From Dyadobacter diqingensis (lineage in GTDB: Bacteria > Bacteroidota > Bacteroidia > Cytophagales > Spirosomataceae): a DNA stretch of 64,000 bases. Position numbers and translations under genes: made by a program. The stretch lies in NCBI RefSeq assembly GCF_024220585.1, contig NZ_JAMXKF010000006.1:312249-376248 (forward strand), in the 5' to 3' direction. Numbering within the stretch: the first letter of the stretch is position 1; each line of letters opens with the position of its first letter. The notes below the pieces were generated by a model, which worked only from the letters and a program-made list of their open reading frames with translations, did no database searches and was not told the DNA's origin. Positions 18,961 through 26,575 of this stretch are shown one piece after another.

Positions 18961-19401
18961 TCAGCCATGTTTCACCCCATTCAAAAAATCAAAAATTACC
19001 GTCTCCATTTTTTCCATCGGCTGTAATTGAATCGACTGAATAGGGACATTTTTCTTTTTGGCGAAATGGCAGAATAGTCCATAAGCGTGTGACTGAGCCA
19101 GATCGATACATTCCTTTACACATCGAACAGCTTCCGGTGTGGTGCCATTTTGAATAATTTCCAGCTTCGGAAAGTAGAATTTGGTCAGATAACGGCAATG
19201 AGCAATTTCTTCTGTTTTGGACGATACCGCAAGAAACGCCATTTCCGTATGAATCGAAAGCTGCTGATTTTCCAGACCGATAATGCTGGAATCTACCTTG
19301 CTTGCTGTATTACCTGCAAATCCGGTACGCTGAATCTTGCCAAGCACACCTTCATTAACATCAAAATTCGAATTGACGACCAGCAACGTGTAATAATTCA
19401 T
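18961..19401 (-). CDS. Conserved-looking protein of unknown function, paralogue of the upstream gene
   Basis: I do not recognise this 146-residue protein. No signal peptide or membrane segment is visible, so it is probably cytoplasmic. Its C-terminal half shares a pattern with the gene at 19,430: an EA(V/I)...C block, then (D/H)LAQ(S/A)(H/Q)(S/A)Y (about 102-110), a hydrophobic F-stretch, NVP or KVP, and an aromatic-rich end. The two genes are 28 bp apart on the same strand and look like a tandem duplication working together. Cys75, Cys97 and Cys114 are not matched in the partner. The ATG at 19,401 is the only good start. Confidence 0.65.
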   Translation of the reverse strand: MNYYTLLVVNSNFDVNEGVLGKIQRTGFAGNTASKVDSSIIGLENQQLSIHTEMAFLAVSSKTEEIAHCRYLTKFYFPKLEIIQNGTTPEAVRCVKECIDLAQSHAYGLFCHFAKKKNVPIQSIQLQPMEKMETVIFDFLNGVKHG

Positions 19402-19429
19402 GCTTCAAACTTTAAATAATTTTTCAAAA

Positions 19430-19879
19430 CTAGTTGGAGGACAATTGATATTCTTTTAAAAAGGTTTGCAAACCTTCAATAAAGTTACTCACGGGAGTCG
19501 TCTCCATGGGTGCTAATGGTACTTTGTTTTCCGTTGAAAGCAAGCTGAACACTGCATAAGACTGCGCCTGAGCAAGATGCGTACATTTTGTAAGCGCATC
19601 AATAGCCTCCTGACTCACACCGGATGTGAGCAGGTTATCATTTTCAAATGTAAAAGTTGAGATAAATTCGCCGTCGGCTACCACGTAAACCTCCGGGCGT
19701 GATAACGCGACATATTTGATGTTAGTCAGAACTGAGAGTACGTTCTTATCATATTCCTGATAAAAAGAAACGACAGACAGCCCCTTCTGATTGCCAAACT
19801 CGTTATGCTGCACTCTTTTTAAAACTGCCTCATCGACCGTAAATGAAATATTCTCGGCACTATTGATGTAAAAATCCAT
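19430..19879 (-). CDS. Conserved-looking protein of unknown function, first of a tandem pair
   Basis: Unrecognised 149-residue soluble protein, first gene of a two-gene unit. The N-terminal half looks beta-rich (IKYVALSRPEVYVVADGEF). The C-terminal half holds the shared block QEAIDALTKCTHLAQAQSYA (about 94-113) and a final helix. Similarity to the gene at 18,961 is clearest from about residue 90 onward, with similar length and order throughout, so both probably have one fold. No catalytic motif is seen. The gap to the HxlR gene upstream is 190 bp. A function cannot be given; a role as a paired complex is a guess. Confidence 0.65.
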   Translation of the reverse strand: MDFYINSAENISFTVDEAVLKRVQHNEFGNQKGLSVVSFYQEYDKNVLSVLTNIKYVALSRPEVYVVADGEFISTFTFENDNLLTSGVSQEAIDALTKCTHLAQAQSYAVFSLLSTENKVPLAPMETTPVSNFIEGLQTFLKEYQLSSN

Positions 19880-20069
19880 TCCTGATTTAAAGAACGTTAT
19901 ATTATTGAATCATTAAGCCGACAAGTTAACCATTATTCCTACGTTAAACCGGCTTGATGCTTCATTGTTTTAATGGAGACTGACCTTAAATTACATCAAT
20001 GGTTATGCAACAACCCTGAATCTGAAAGTTTTTAAATATTCTGTTTTAATCTCCCTACCACGACCGTGG

Positions 20070-20408
20070 CTATGTTCCCATAATCTCCTTCCGATGTGCC
20101 AGTCCCCAATAGTGCAGCTCCTCCATCACTTTTTCAAGCGACTTTCCATGCGCCGTAATTGAATATTCCACGGTTGGCGGGAATGTGTCGTAAACCTGGC
20201 GTTTTATCAATTTGTTCATTTCCAGACTTTTCAGTTCTTTGGAGAGCGTTTTATCTGTGATACCACCCACTTCTTTTGAGATCTGAGTAAAACGCCTGGG
20301 ACCCGATGAAAGTGAAAACAGGATCAATAACTTCCATCTTCCTTCCAGGGCTTCCAGAGCATCCTTGATAGAAAGTGCATTTGCCGGACATCCACCCGTT
20401 GTCAACAT
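20070..20408 (-). CDS. HxlR-family winged-helix transcriptional regulator
   Basis: DNA-binding repressor or activator of the MarR-like HxlR group, 112 residues. The family start with Cys7 in TGGCPA is present; this Cys senses oxidants or electrophiles in several relatives. It is followed by the ALEGRWKLLILFSLSSGPRRF block (about 19-41) and the recognition region GGITDKTLSKELKSLE (48-63). The wing carries TFPPTVEYSITAHG. The gene is divergent from a DoxX gene, a very common pairing, with a strong palindrome between them. It probably regulates both itself and DoxX. Confidence 0.92.
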   Translation of the reverse strand: MLTTGGCPANALSIKDALEALEGRWKLLILFSLSSGPRRFTQISKEVGGITDKTLSKELKSLEMNKLIKRQVYDTFPPTVEYSITAHGKSLEKVMEELHYWGLAHRKEIMGT

Positions 20409-20433
20409 CTTTTTTTCTTTTGATTTTGTACGA

Positions 20434-20471
20434 TACTTCCACTTTGGATAGCACTATCCAAAGTGGAAGTA
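20434..20471. promoter_or_regulatory. Perfect 18-bp inverted repeat, probable HxlR operator
   Basis: TACTTCCACTTTGGATAG (20,434-20,451) and its exact reverse complement (20,454-20,471) are separated by two bases (CA). It lies 26 bp before the HxlR start and 61 bp before the DoxX start. A partial repeat, ACTATCC, occurs again at 20,471-20,477. Dimeric winged-helix proteins bind such dyads, and the position favours control of both genes. Confidence 0.8.
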
Positions 20472-20496
20472 CTATCCCGGCGAAAGCAAATATAAG

Positions 20497-20504
20497 TAGG
20501 TTTG
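20497..20504 (+). promoter_or_regulatory. Candidate -7 box for doxX
   Basis: TAGGTTTG fits the Bacteroidota -7 pattern TAnnTTTG, 28 bp before the DoxX ATG. No TTG sits at the expected -33 position; the DNA there is the flank of the palindrome, which may mean activation or a weak promoter. Confidence 0.45.
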
Positions 20505-20531
20505 CCACAGTATTAAAACTTTTATTATAAC

Positions 20532-20939
20532 ATGGCAAACCTGCAAAAATCGTCGAAAATTATTCACATTACCCTCTGGGTGGCACAAGTAACGTTAGCA
20601 GCACTTTTTATAACGGGCGCTGTCATGAAATTTCAACCTATTGAAACAATATCGGCAATGATGCCATGGACAGGGCAAGTCCCCGCATGGATTGTAAGGC
20701 TTCTCGGGCTCATTGATTTATTGGCTGCTGTGGGTTTAATACTCCCATCATTACTTCGAATTAAGCCGCAGCTTACCACATGGACTGCCCTGGGTATCAT
20801 TGCGCTTATGTTTTCTGCCATAATATTTCATGTTTCAAGGGGAGAAGCATCAGTTATTGGCGTCAATATCATCTCGGCCATCATTGCCTTATTCATCGCC
20901 TGGGGTAGATTGAAGAAAGCACCGATTACTGCCCAATGA
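20532..20939 (+). CDS. DoxX-family membrane protein
   Basis: A four-helix inner-membrane protein of 135 residues. Helices lie near 14-32, 53-72, 80-99 and 105-123. The family marks are GAVMKFQPIETISAMMPW after helix 1 and RLLGLIDLLAAVGLILPSLL in helix 2. Members are linked to thiol or oxidative stress and to quinone chemistry; the exact reaction for this subgroup is not known. It is divergent from an HxlR gene. The last codons overlap a tiny open frame by ATGA. Family call firm, role open. Confidence 0.88.
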   Translation: MANLQKSSKIIHITLWVAQVTLAALFITGAVMKFQPIETISAMMPWTGQVPAWIVRLLGLIDLLAAVGLILPSLLRIKPQLTTWTALGIIALMFSAIIFHVSRGEASVIGVNIISAIIALFIAWGRLKKAPITAQ

Positions 20940-21034
20940 ATTTCTTCGTTTTTGGATTAAGTGCGGTTTATGGACAGGAAACCAAATCCCAGGCACTCAT
21001 TCAATCCTTACAATCAGGATTTTTCGGTTGCTAA
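20936..21034 (+). CDS. 32-codon open frame coupled to doxX (possible remnant)
   Basis: The ATG overlaps the doxX stop (ATGA), the arrangement of translational coupling. The product starts like a signal peptide (MNFFVFGLSAVYGQETKS), then runs into the convergent MFS gene and stops. No family is recognised. It could be the start of a lost secreted-protein gene or chance. Its terminal 21 bases overlap the MFS 3' end. Confidence 0.25.
   Translation: MNFFVFGLSAVYGQETKSQALIQSLQSGFFGC
21003..21025 (+). terminator. Weak intrinsic terminator after doxX
   Basis: AATCCT (21,003-21,008) and AGGATT (21,016-21,021) form a short stem with a 7-nt loop, followed by TTTC. It overlaps the stop of the convergent MFS gene. 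Weak because the stem has six base pairs. Confidence 0.4.
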
Positions 21035-22165
21035 TGCTAATGCTAATGCGCCTCTGAAATAAATCCAGGTTAACGACAGAAGCATCAGGCTACATAAAAC
21101 GAAAATCAGCTCCAAATGTGGGAAGGTCAGCAAGAACCCGCCTGCCAAAGCCCCAAATGCAGACCCCGCATCCCTGAAAGTTGCGTTCTGGGAGACAGCG
21201 TGTGCGATATTTGCACTTCCCTGGGACGCACCACCTGCCGCGAGAGAGGAGTTTATGTTGTAAAATGTAAAAACCACAATAAGTCCGGCGAAAACAAAAC
21301 CACCTGACGCCAGCAACAATCCTGAACAGATCAGAATAATGGAGCCGGAATAAATTTTGAAAAGCCCGTACTGATCTGCAAGCCATCCTGAAAAAGGCGA
21401 AATAAAAAGGGAGCACACGCGACGGAAAATCAAAAAGGCGGCGGCTATGGCAGTAATCTCAACAGCCGACCAATGTGGATGCGAGCGGATCAATAGTGTC
21501 CCGATTAAAACAACAAGCATTCCTTCAACAGAAAAAGCACTTAGGAATGCCAGCCGGTTAAAAACGGAAGGAAAGGAAAGTTTAAGTCCGGCATGATAGA
21601 CAATTCTTTGCTCCCGCTCTTCAAGCCGGAAAGCAAAGTAAATTCCAGGAACTGACAGGCAAGCGACAATCATAAAAGTGAGCATAGGACTTGTCAGTTC
21701 CAAAATAAACGGCCCGGTTATGAGTGCCAAAAGCGGACCACATTCAATAATACTCTGGCTTACGCCCAGCGCCAGACCTTTTCCCGGATAATCCATTGCG
21801 TAGGTTAATGCAGAAACTCTGAGAATAGCATATGAGATTCCCCACAAAATTCTTAGAAATATCAGAACGGTAACGCCTAAGCCGCAGCCATAACCAGCCG
21901 TTGCGATTACCGCCGCGAAAGCGGCGATGATCGTCGGCAGTCGGAAACCAATTTTACTGAAAACCCACAGAATAACCGGATTTAACAATATCCGTGTAAA
22001 TCGGTTTATGGATAAGATTGTTCCAACCCAGATTAGTGGCAACTGTACGGACAACGCATTTACAGGTAAAAAAGAGTATAAAAATGCGTCTCCCATCAGA
22101 GCAAAGCTCAGACTGGCAGAAGCATATATCGGCACTTTCAGGTTAGCTGTTATACGTCGCAGCAT
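21014..22165 (-). CDS. Major facilitator superfamily transporter at the end of the ars operon
   Basis: A 383-residue inner-membrane carrier with twelve predicted helices. The loop between helices 2 and 3 has a reduced MFS motif, and the central loop near residues 180-195 (RLEEREQRIVYHAG) splits the halves. It is 111 bp downstream of the ACR3 gene on the same strand, so it may be the last gene of the arsenic operon. Its substrate is not readable; MFS exporters for organic or conjugated arsenic occur in other ars operons. The C-terminus ends with a GCTAAT-repeat-coded Ala-Leu run of no obvious meaning. Confidence 0.75.
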   Translation of the reverse strand: MLRRITANLKVPIYASASLSFALMGDAFLYSFLPVNALSVQLPLIWVGTILSINRFTRILLNPVILWVFSKIGFRLPTIIAAFAAVIATAGYGCGLGVTVLIFLRILWGISYAILRVSALTYAMDYPGKGLALGVSQSIIECGPLLALITGPFILELTSPMLTFMIVACLSVPGIYFAFRLEEREQRIVYHAGLKLSFPSVFNRLAFLSAFSVEGMLVVLIGTLLIRSHPHWSAVEITAIAAAFLIFRRVCSLFISPFSGWLADQYGLFKIYSGSIILICSGLLLASGGFVFAGLIVVFTFYNINSSLAAGGASQGSANIAHAVSQNATFRDAGSAFGALAGGFLLTFPHLELIFVLCSLMLLSLTWIYFRGALALALATEKS

Positions 22166-22276
22166 TCTTTTTTACAGTTGTTTCAGGGTGGTATGTAAAA
22201 GTATCGGGAAACCAACTCAAAGCAATGGGCTGAATAACTTTTATAGCTTTACGATCATACCATGCGCAACAACAAA

Positions 22277-23365
22277 TCAGACAATATCCGTTTTATAATA
22301 CCTCTCACGAAGCCAGAAGGCCACATTCACCAGGCCGATCAAAGCCGGGACTTCAACAAGCGGTCCGATTACACCAACAAAAGCCTGCCCTGAATTGATG
22401 CCGAATACCCCAATGGCCACCGCGATGGCCAGTTCGAAATTGTTACCGGATGCGGTGAAGGCAATCGAAGCATTTTGCGGATAATCTGCTCCCTGTGATT
22501 TCGCTATAAAAAAACTTGTCAAAAACATAATGACAAAATAAATTATCAGCGGAATCGCGATCAAAAGGACGTCGCCGGGCAACTGCACGATCAATGCCCC
22601 TTTGAGGCTAAACATGGTGACAATCGTCGACAATAGTGCTATCAATGTAATCGGCGAAACTAAGGGGATAAAGCTATTTTCATACCATTCTTCACCCTTT
22701 AATGCAACCAGTCCAAAGCGGCTAAGAAAACCCGCGGCAAACGGAATACCCAGGTAAATCCCAACACTTTTTGCGATTTCGGCAATTGTAATATTTACTT
22801 CAAGGCCTTTCATACCTACCAATGGAGGTAAAACCGTGATAAAAAACCAGGCATAAAAACTATACAGCAGCACCTGGAAAACGCTGTTGAGCGCAACCAA
22901 TCCGGCTGCGTACTCCCGGCTTCCCTCGGCCAGCTCATTCCAGACAAGTACCATGGCAATGCACCTTGCAAGCCCGATTAAAATCAGACCGGTCATGTAT
23001 TCCGGATGATTTGGCAAAAAAATAACCGCCAGCACAAACATCAGCAACGGACCAATAATCCAGTTAAGAATCAAAGAAACGGTCATCACCTTGATGTTCC
23101 TGAACACCTCTCCCATTTTGTCGTACTTAACTTTTGCCAACGGCGGATACATCATCAGAATAAGTCCGATGGCCAACGGAATATTCGTAGTACCGCTTGA
23201 AAAAGTGTTGATGTATTCAGTTACAGAAGGACTGAAATTGCCCAGCGCAACGCCTGTTACCATTGCCAGAAAAATCCACAGCGTCAGATAACGGTCAAGA
23301 AAACCAAGTTTCTTTCGATTTGGCGCAGGCTTAACGGTACGCCGGACAAAATTATTTCGAGTCAT
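22277..23365 (-). CDS. arsB: ACR3-family arsenite efflux transporter
   Basis: Exports arsenite (and perhaps antimonite) across the inner membrane using the proton gradient. 362 residues with ten predicted helices; the family's conserved Cys in GLARCIAMV is at 135, where it is required in studied ACR3 proteins, and a conserved Glu region (NELAEGSREYAAGLVALNSVFQ) follows. It is 8 bp downstream of the arsenate-reductase gene. Together they make a complete arsenate resistance path: reduction, then export. The name arsB is often used for this gene in annotation, although the protein is ACR3, not the ArsB family. Confidence 0.95.
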   Translation of the reverse strand: MTRNNFVRRTVKPAPNRKKLGFLDRYLTLWIFLAMVTGVALGNFSPSVTEYINTFSSGTTNIPLAIGLILMMYPPLAKVKYDKMGEVFRNIKVMTVSLILNWIIGPLLMFVLAVIFLPNHPEYMTGLILIGLARCIAMVLVWNELAEGSREYAAGLVALNSVFQVLLYSFYAWFFITVLPPLVGMKGLEVNITIAEIAKSVGIYLGIPFAAGFLSRFGLVALKGEEWYENSFIPLVSPITLIALLSTIVTMFSLKGALIVQLPGDVLLIAIPLIIYFVIMFLTSFFIAKSQGADYPQNASIAFTASGNNFELAIAVAIGVFGINSGQAFVGVIGPLVEVPALIGLVNVAFWLRERYYKTDIV

Positions 23366-23373
23366 AATTATCG

Positions 23374-23787
23374 TTAAAGGTACTCGTTTACAAAATTTTC
23401 GCTGTACGTCTTAATCATTTCACGCACAGACCTGAACGATTCCCTTACCTGCGCTTCATCACCCACAGCCTTTGCAGGATCAGGGAAGTTATGGTGAAAC
23501 TTTATTGCATTCGTCGGGAAATACGGACAGCGCTCTTTGGCATTGTCACAGACAGTGATTACAAAATCAAAGTCTACATCCTGATACTCATTAACATTGT
23601 TTGACGTATGGTTTGAAATATCAATTCCGTCTTCGGCCATGACTGCGATCGCTCTGGGATTAACACCGTGCGTCTCGACCCCTGCGCTGTATACGACTGC
23701 CTTTTCACCTGCAAAATGTTTCAGATAACCTTCCGCTATCTGGCTTCGGCAACTGTTGCCCGTGCAGAGTACTAATATTTTCTTCAT
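23374..23787 (-). CDS. arsC: Thioredoxin-linked arsenate reductase (low-molecular-weight phosphatase type)
   Basis: Reduces arsenate to arsenite in the cytoplasm. The 137-residue protein has the CX5R loop at Cys8-Arg14 and the two relay cysteines Cys80 and Cys87 in ITVCDNAKERCPYFP. The spacing equals that of the well-studied thioredoxin-coupled ArsC, offset by two residues. All three redox cysteines are therefore present and it should be active. It sits between the DUF6428 gene (24 bp) and the ACR3 gene (8 bp). It belongs to the pI258 type, not the glutaredoxin type. Confidence 0.95.
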   Translation of the reverse strand: MKKILVLCTGNSCRSQIAEGYLKHFAGEKAVVYSAGVETHGVNPRAIAVMAEDGIDISNHTSNNVNEYQDVDFDFVITVCDNAKERCPYFPTNAIKFHHNFPDPAKAVGDEAQVRESFRSVREMIKTYSENFVNEYL

Positions 23788-23811
23788 GTTGTTTTTTGTA
23801 AGTTTTAATGA

Positions 23812-24390
23812 TTAACAGCATCCACCACCAGGCGTACAACTCTGATTTTCTCCACCCGCGAGCTCCATTACCTGAATATCTTTCACAGATGCTCCGGTTG
23901 TTGCAGACGGCGCGCAGCATTCCGTTTCACCAGAAGCGGTCCCGCAGCTCTGGTTTCTGGCAATGGCTTTGCATTGCGTAAAATCCGCCGTCAGGTTTAC
24001 CGTGAACGAATCCCCTTCTAGGACGAATTCGGCCGGGTACATCTGTCGGGTATCAAATTTAGAGTTACCAAATTCAATTTTAACAACACCCAATGGATTA
24101 AGCGGCAATGATTTTTCAACCAGATTGACAATAGAAAGGGCTTTACTCACCTTCATCGCACGGTCGGTCTCGGATACCGCCGGTTCCCAAAGTTGGACAA
24201 TAATTTCAGTCCAGCTGTTCATTACCCCGCCACAATCCACGGAAACGATCGGCGCCTGTTTGATCTCCGTGATGTGATAAGACGCATCCACAAATTGACC
24301 TTCGGCATATTGGAATTGCAAAATCTTGTCCTGATTCTCCAAAAGCGTATTTTTGAAAGTCTGCCAGTTAACCGGATTTAATTGATTCAT
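23812..24390 (-). CDS. DUF6428-type protein with Cys-rich tail in the ars operon
   Basis: Second gene of the arsenic operon; biochemical role unknown. The 192-residue soluble protein has an N-terminal DUF6428-like part (about 1-145). A Cys-rich tail follows: QSCGTASGETECCAPSA (about 147-163) and a final CTPGGGCC. Nine cysteines are in the protein, eight of them in the last 54 residues and four in CC pairs. This suits binding of arsenite or another thiol-seeking metal, as a chaperone or buffer that hands arsenite to ACR3; that is inference. The gap before it (46 bp) has a half copy of the ArsR site (ACGATTAAT). Confidence 0.8.
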   Translation of the reverse strand: MNQLNPVNWQTFKNTLLENQDKILQFQYAEGQFVDASYHITEIKQAPIVSVDCGGVMNSWTEIIVQLWEPAVSETDRAMKVSKALSIVNLVEKSLPLNPLGVVKIEFGNSKFDTRQMYPAEFVLEGDSFTVNLTADFTQCKAIARNQSCGTASGETECCAPSATTGASVKDIQVMELAGGENQSCTPGGGCC

Positions 24391-24436
24391 TGCTATATTA
24401 CGATTAATTTAAACATAAAAAACTCCTAAAAATTTA

Positions 24437-24763
24437 TTAACAGCATGACACTGTCACATCCGATTCGAAAATTTCACCAAAAATAACTTTCGCTTCCTGC
24501 CAAACGGTTTCATTGATACAATAACAGACACGCGGCGGATTGATCTCTCCACGAAGAATCCCGATTTGTTTGAGTTCTTTCAAATGCTGCGAAACCGTCG
24601 CTTGTGCCAACGGCAAAACCTCAACCAAATCACCGCAAACGCACGATTTCTCTTTCAACAAATGTTGAATAATTGCAATGCGCGCCGGATGTGCCAATGC
24701 TTTGGCCAACTCCGCGATACGATTTTGTTTTTCGGTAAAAACCTCTGTTTTTGTTACTCCCAT
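24437..24763 (-). CDS. arsR: ArsR/SmtB-family arsenic-responsive repressor
   Basis: Represses the operon until arsenite binds. 108 residues with a winged helix; the metal site is the Cys pair Cys41-Cys43 in the SCVCGDL motif of helix 3, and the recognition helix is QATVSQHLKELKQIGIL (about 54-70). Extra cysteines are Cys80, Cys82 and a terminal Cys107-Cys108, which are not part of the basic site. It is the first gene of the operon, with a perfect operator 18 bp upstream. The promoter's -7 box ends 4 bp before the ATG, so the message may be leaderless. Confidence 0.95.
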   Translation of the reverse strand: MGVTKTEVFTEKQNRIAELAKALAHPARIAIIQHLLKEKSCVCGDLVEVLPLAQATVSQHLKELKQIGILRGEINPPRVCYCINETVWQEAKVIFGEIFESDVTVSCC

Positions 24764-24767
24764 ATGT

Positions 24768-24797
24768 CAAAGGTATAAATAAAAATATCAATCGCAA
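24768..24797 (-). promoter_or_regulatory. ars operon promoter
   Basis: On the minus strand TTG (24,795-24,797), a 19-nt spacer and TACCTTTG (24,768-24,775) match the Bacteroidota -33/-7 promoter exactly. Transcription would start at or within a few bases of the arsR ATG at 24,763. Confidence 0.75.
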
Positions 24798-24816
24798 TAA
24801 TACGATTGATATTTTT
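24781..24816. promoter_or_regulatory. ArsR operator
   Basis: A perfect 14-bp inverted repeat, AAAAATATCAATCG (24,781-24,794) and CGATTGATATTTTT (24,803-24,816), with an 8-nt spacer. One arm fills the promoter spacer and the -33 TTG lies in the centre, so ArsR bound here would exclude polymerase. Confidence 0.8.
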
Positions 24817-25082
24817 ATTAATTTGTATCACAGACAAAAACCGCCTGACTGGTCATACCGTCACAGACCTTCTTTTACTCCCTTCTCAAATCACAGCATT
24901 CTGAAAAAGAAATCTTTCGAGAATCAGCAGCTTTATCTAAAACACTCTTTGTTTTACCAGAAAAAATAACCTGTTTTTTCTCACTAACTTCTGCTAAGCT
25001 TTGGAAATTGATTTGGTCAGCAATTACCAATAAACTTAATTGGAGACATTTTCGAAAGAGATAAGACCCACAAAAGTTAACA

Positions 25083-26210
25083 TTATCGTACCTGCGCCAA
25101 TATCCAGGTAGATATTTCCGTTAATACCTTTGGTGAAAAGGTCTGTTCAATTTTTGCATATTCCAGTGGCGAACCGGTTTCACATTCCTGAAAGAAATGG
25201 TTCAGATTGGGAAATTCTTTTGTTATAATGTTGCTGTTGCCACCATCTTTTAAAGCACGCGTTATGGCGGATAAGTTCTCCTTTGACGTTACCTGCAAAT
25301 CTTTTTCTCCATTTAATGCCAACACGGGGCACCTGACTTTCTCCAGTGTTTTACCCGGATTGTATTTCATCACGTACTGAAACCATGGCGATGACAGGTT
25401 ATCAATTTGCGTCGCAATGAATTCTTCCTTTGTCATTTTAGGCGGCAACAATTGAGGAGGAATCTCTAAAATTTCCTTTTTGGCCAATTTGGCCAGGTCA
25501 TTTCTCAAAACTTTGAGATCAGTCGATTTTGCAATTAAACTATATGCACTGGCGTTGGTGTTTTTCATTTTCTGTATCTCTGGCTCCGATATACCAAGCG
25601 ATCTCGCGATTAGTTCGTCTTGTTTGAGCAGTAGCTTTCCAAGATCAATCGCGGGCGCCGCCAGCAAAACCATGAAACGGATATTATCAGATCCGGATGC
25701 TACGAGCGGTGCCACCAATCCCCCTTCACTATGGCCGATCAAACCAATCCTGCTCTTATCAATTTCCTTTCTTGTTTGTAAATAAGCCACGGCACTTTCT
25801 ACATCGGTTGAAAAATCCAGAGAAGTAGCAGTTTTAAAATTTCCGGATGATTGCCCCACGCCCCTGTCGTCAAACCGCAAAACGGCAATGCCATTTTTAG
25901 TTAAATGATCGGCAATGACCAGGAATGGTTTGTGCCCTAAAACTTCCTCATCACGATTTTGGGCACCACTACCGGTTATCAAAACAACGGCAGGATATTT
26001 GCCTCCTTTTGAAGGTAAAGTCAGTGTGCCGGCCAAAGTAATATTGGCTTTTGTATTTTGAAATTTCACTTCTTCATTCACATAAGAATATGGCCCTTTG
26101 GGTTCCTGAGGTCTTTTCATGGCTGACTTATCAGGCCAAAAAGTTGCTATGATCACGGCTGACACAATAATTAGTGTAACTATTGAAACTAATACTGTCT
26201 TTTTTGTCAT
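25083..26210 (-). CDS. Membrane-anchored alpha/beta-hydrolase
   Basis: A hydrolase of the peptidase-S9/acyl-esterase-like group with unknown substrate. I start it at the ATG at 26,210 (MTKKTVLVSIVTLIIV); residues 5-24 form a signal anchor or signal peptide. The fold shows the oxyanion region ITGSGAQNRDEEV (78-90), the RFDDRGVGQSSG block (112-123) and the nucleophile elbow GHSEGG (Ser161). A catalytic Asp in NGEKDLQVT and His in NLNHFFQ complete the triad. Relatives follow esterase or dipeptidase annotation. The 375-residue gene stands alone between the ars operon and the TonB receptor gene. Confidence 0.85.
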   Translation of the reverse strand: MTKKTVLVSIVTLIIVSAVIIATFWPDKSAMKRPQEPKGPYSYVNEEVKFQNTKANITLAGTLTLPSKGGKYPAVVLITGSGAQNRDEEVLGHKPFLVIADHLTKNGIAVLRFDDRGVGQSSGNFKTATSLDFSTDVESAVAYLQTRKEIDKSRIGLIGHSEGGLVAPLVASGSDNIRFMVLLAAPAIDLGKLLLKQDELIARSLGISEPEIQKMKNTNASAYSLIAKSTDLKVLRNDLAKLAKKEILEIPPQLLPPKMTKEEFIATQIDNLSSPWFQYVMKYNPGKTLEKVRCPVLALNGEKDLQVTSKENLSAITRALKDGGNSNIITKEFPNLNHFFQECETGSPLEYAKIEQTFSPKVLTEISTWILAQVR

Positions 26211-26575
26211 GTTCCGATTGTGAAATAACCCGGATTTACGCTTAACTGTATGGTGATCGGCTGAGAAGATATAAATAAATCGCGAAACAACAGACATTAT
26301 CGCGAATTCCTTATAGTGCTTTCGGCAGTCAGCTTTCAGATTAATGCCAGGAACAAAATTTTAGACGATTGTCGCGGCGGCCCCGCCGATTGCTGATAGC
26401 CGACTGCAAAACTGGCCTACAAAATAATTCGTGATAAGGTCTAATATCCCGAAAATATTTTCTAAACCATTATTCAATAAACTTGGGAATAAACCAAAAG
26501 CACCTGCGTTCCGGACATTTATCCGGCCCACAGGTGCTTTTGGACAACTATTTATCTAAACTGATTACAGTTTCA
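26211..26575. other. Gap between hydrolase and TonB-receptor genes
   Basis: No gene supported. It contains the long hairpin at 26,494-26,543 close to the receptor stop. Confidence 0.5.
26494..26543 (-). terminator. Long terminator hairpin of the siderophore receptor gene
   Basis: CCAAAAGCACCTG (26,494-26,506) pairs exactly with 26,531-26,543, and an inner CCGGA/TCCGG stem (26,511-26,526) extends it. It lies 32 bp after the receptor stop. On the minus strand CTTTTGGTTTATT follows, a broken U-tract. Confidence 0.75.

Larger units (their letters stand above)
24764..25082. other. Gap upstream of the ars operon
   Basis: The first 53 bp hold the ars promoter and operator listed separately. In the rest I see no gene, RNA or strong repeat. 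Confidence 0.6.

Noticed and set aside
21030..21052. GCTAAT triple repeat at the MFS 3' end
   Set aside because: Only three copies, in frame, encoding a short Ala-Leu run. No sign of phase variation or of a repeat array.
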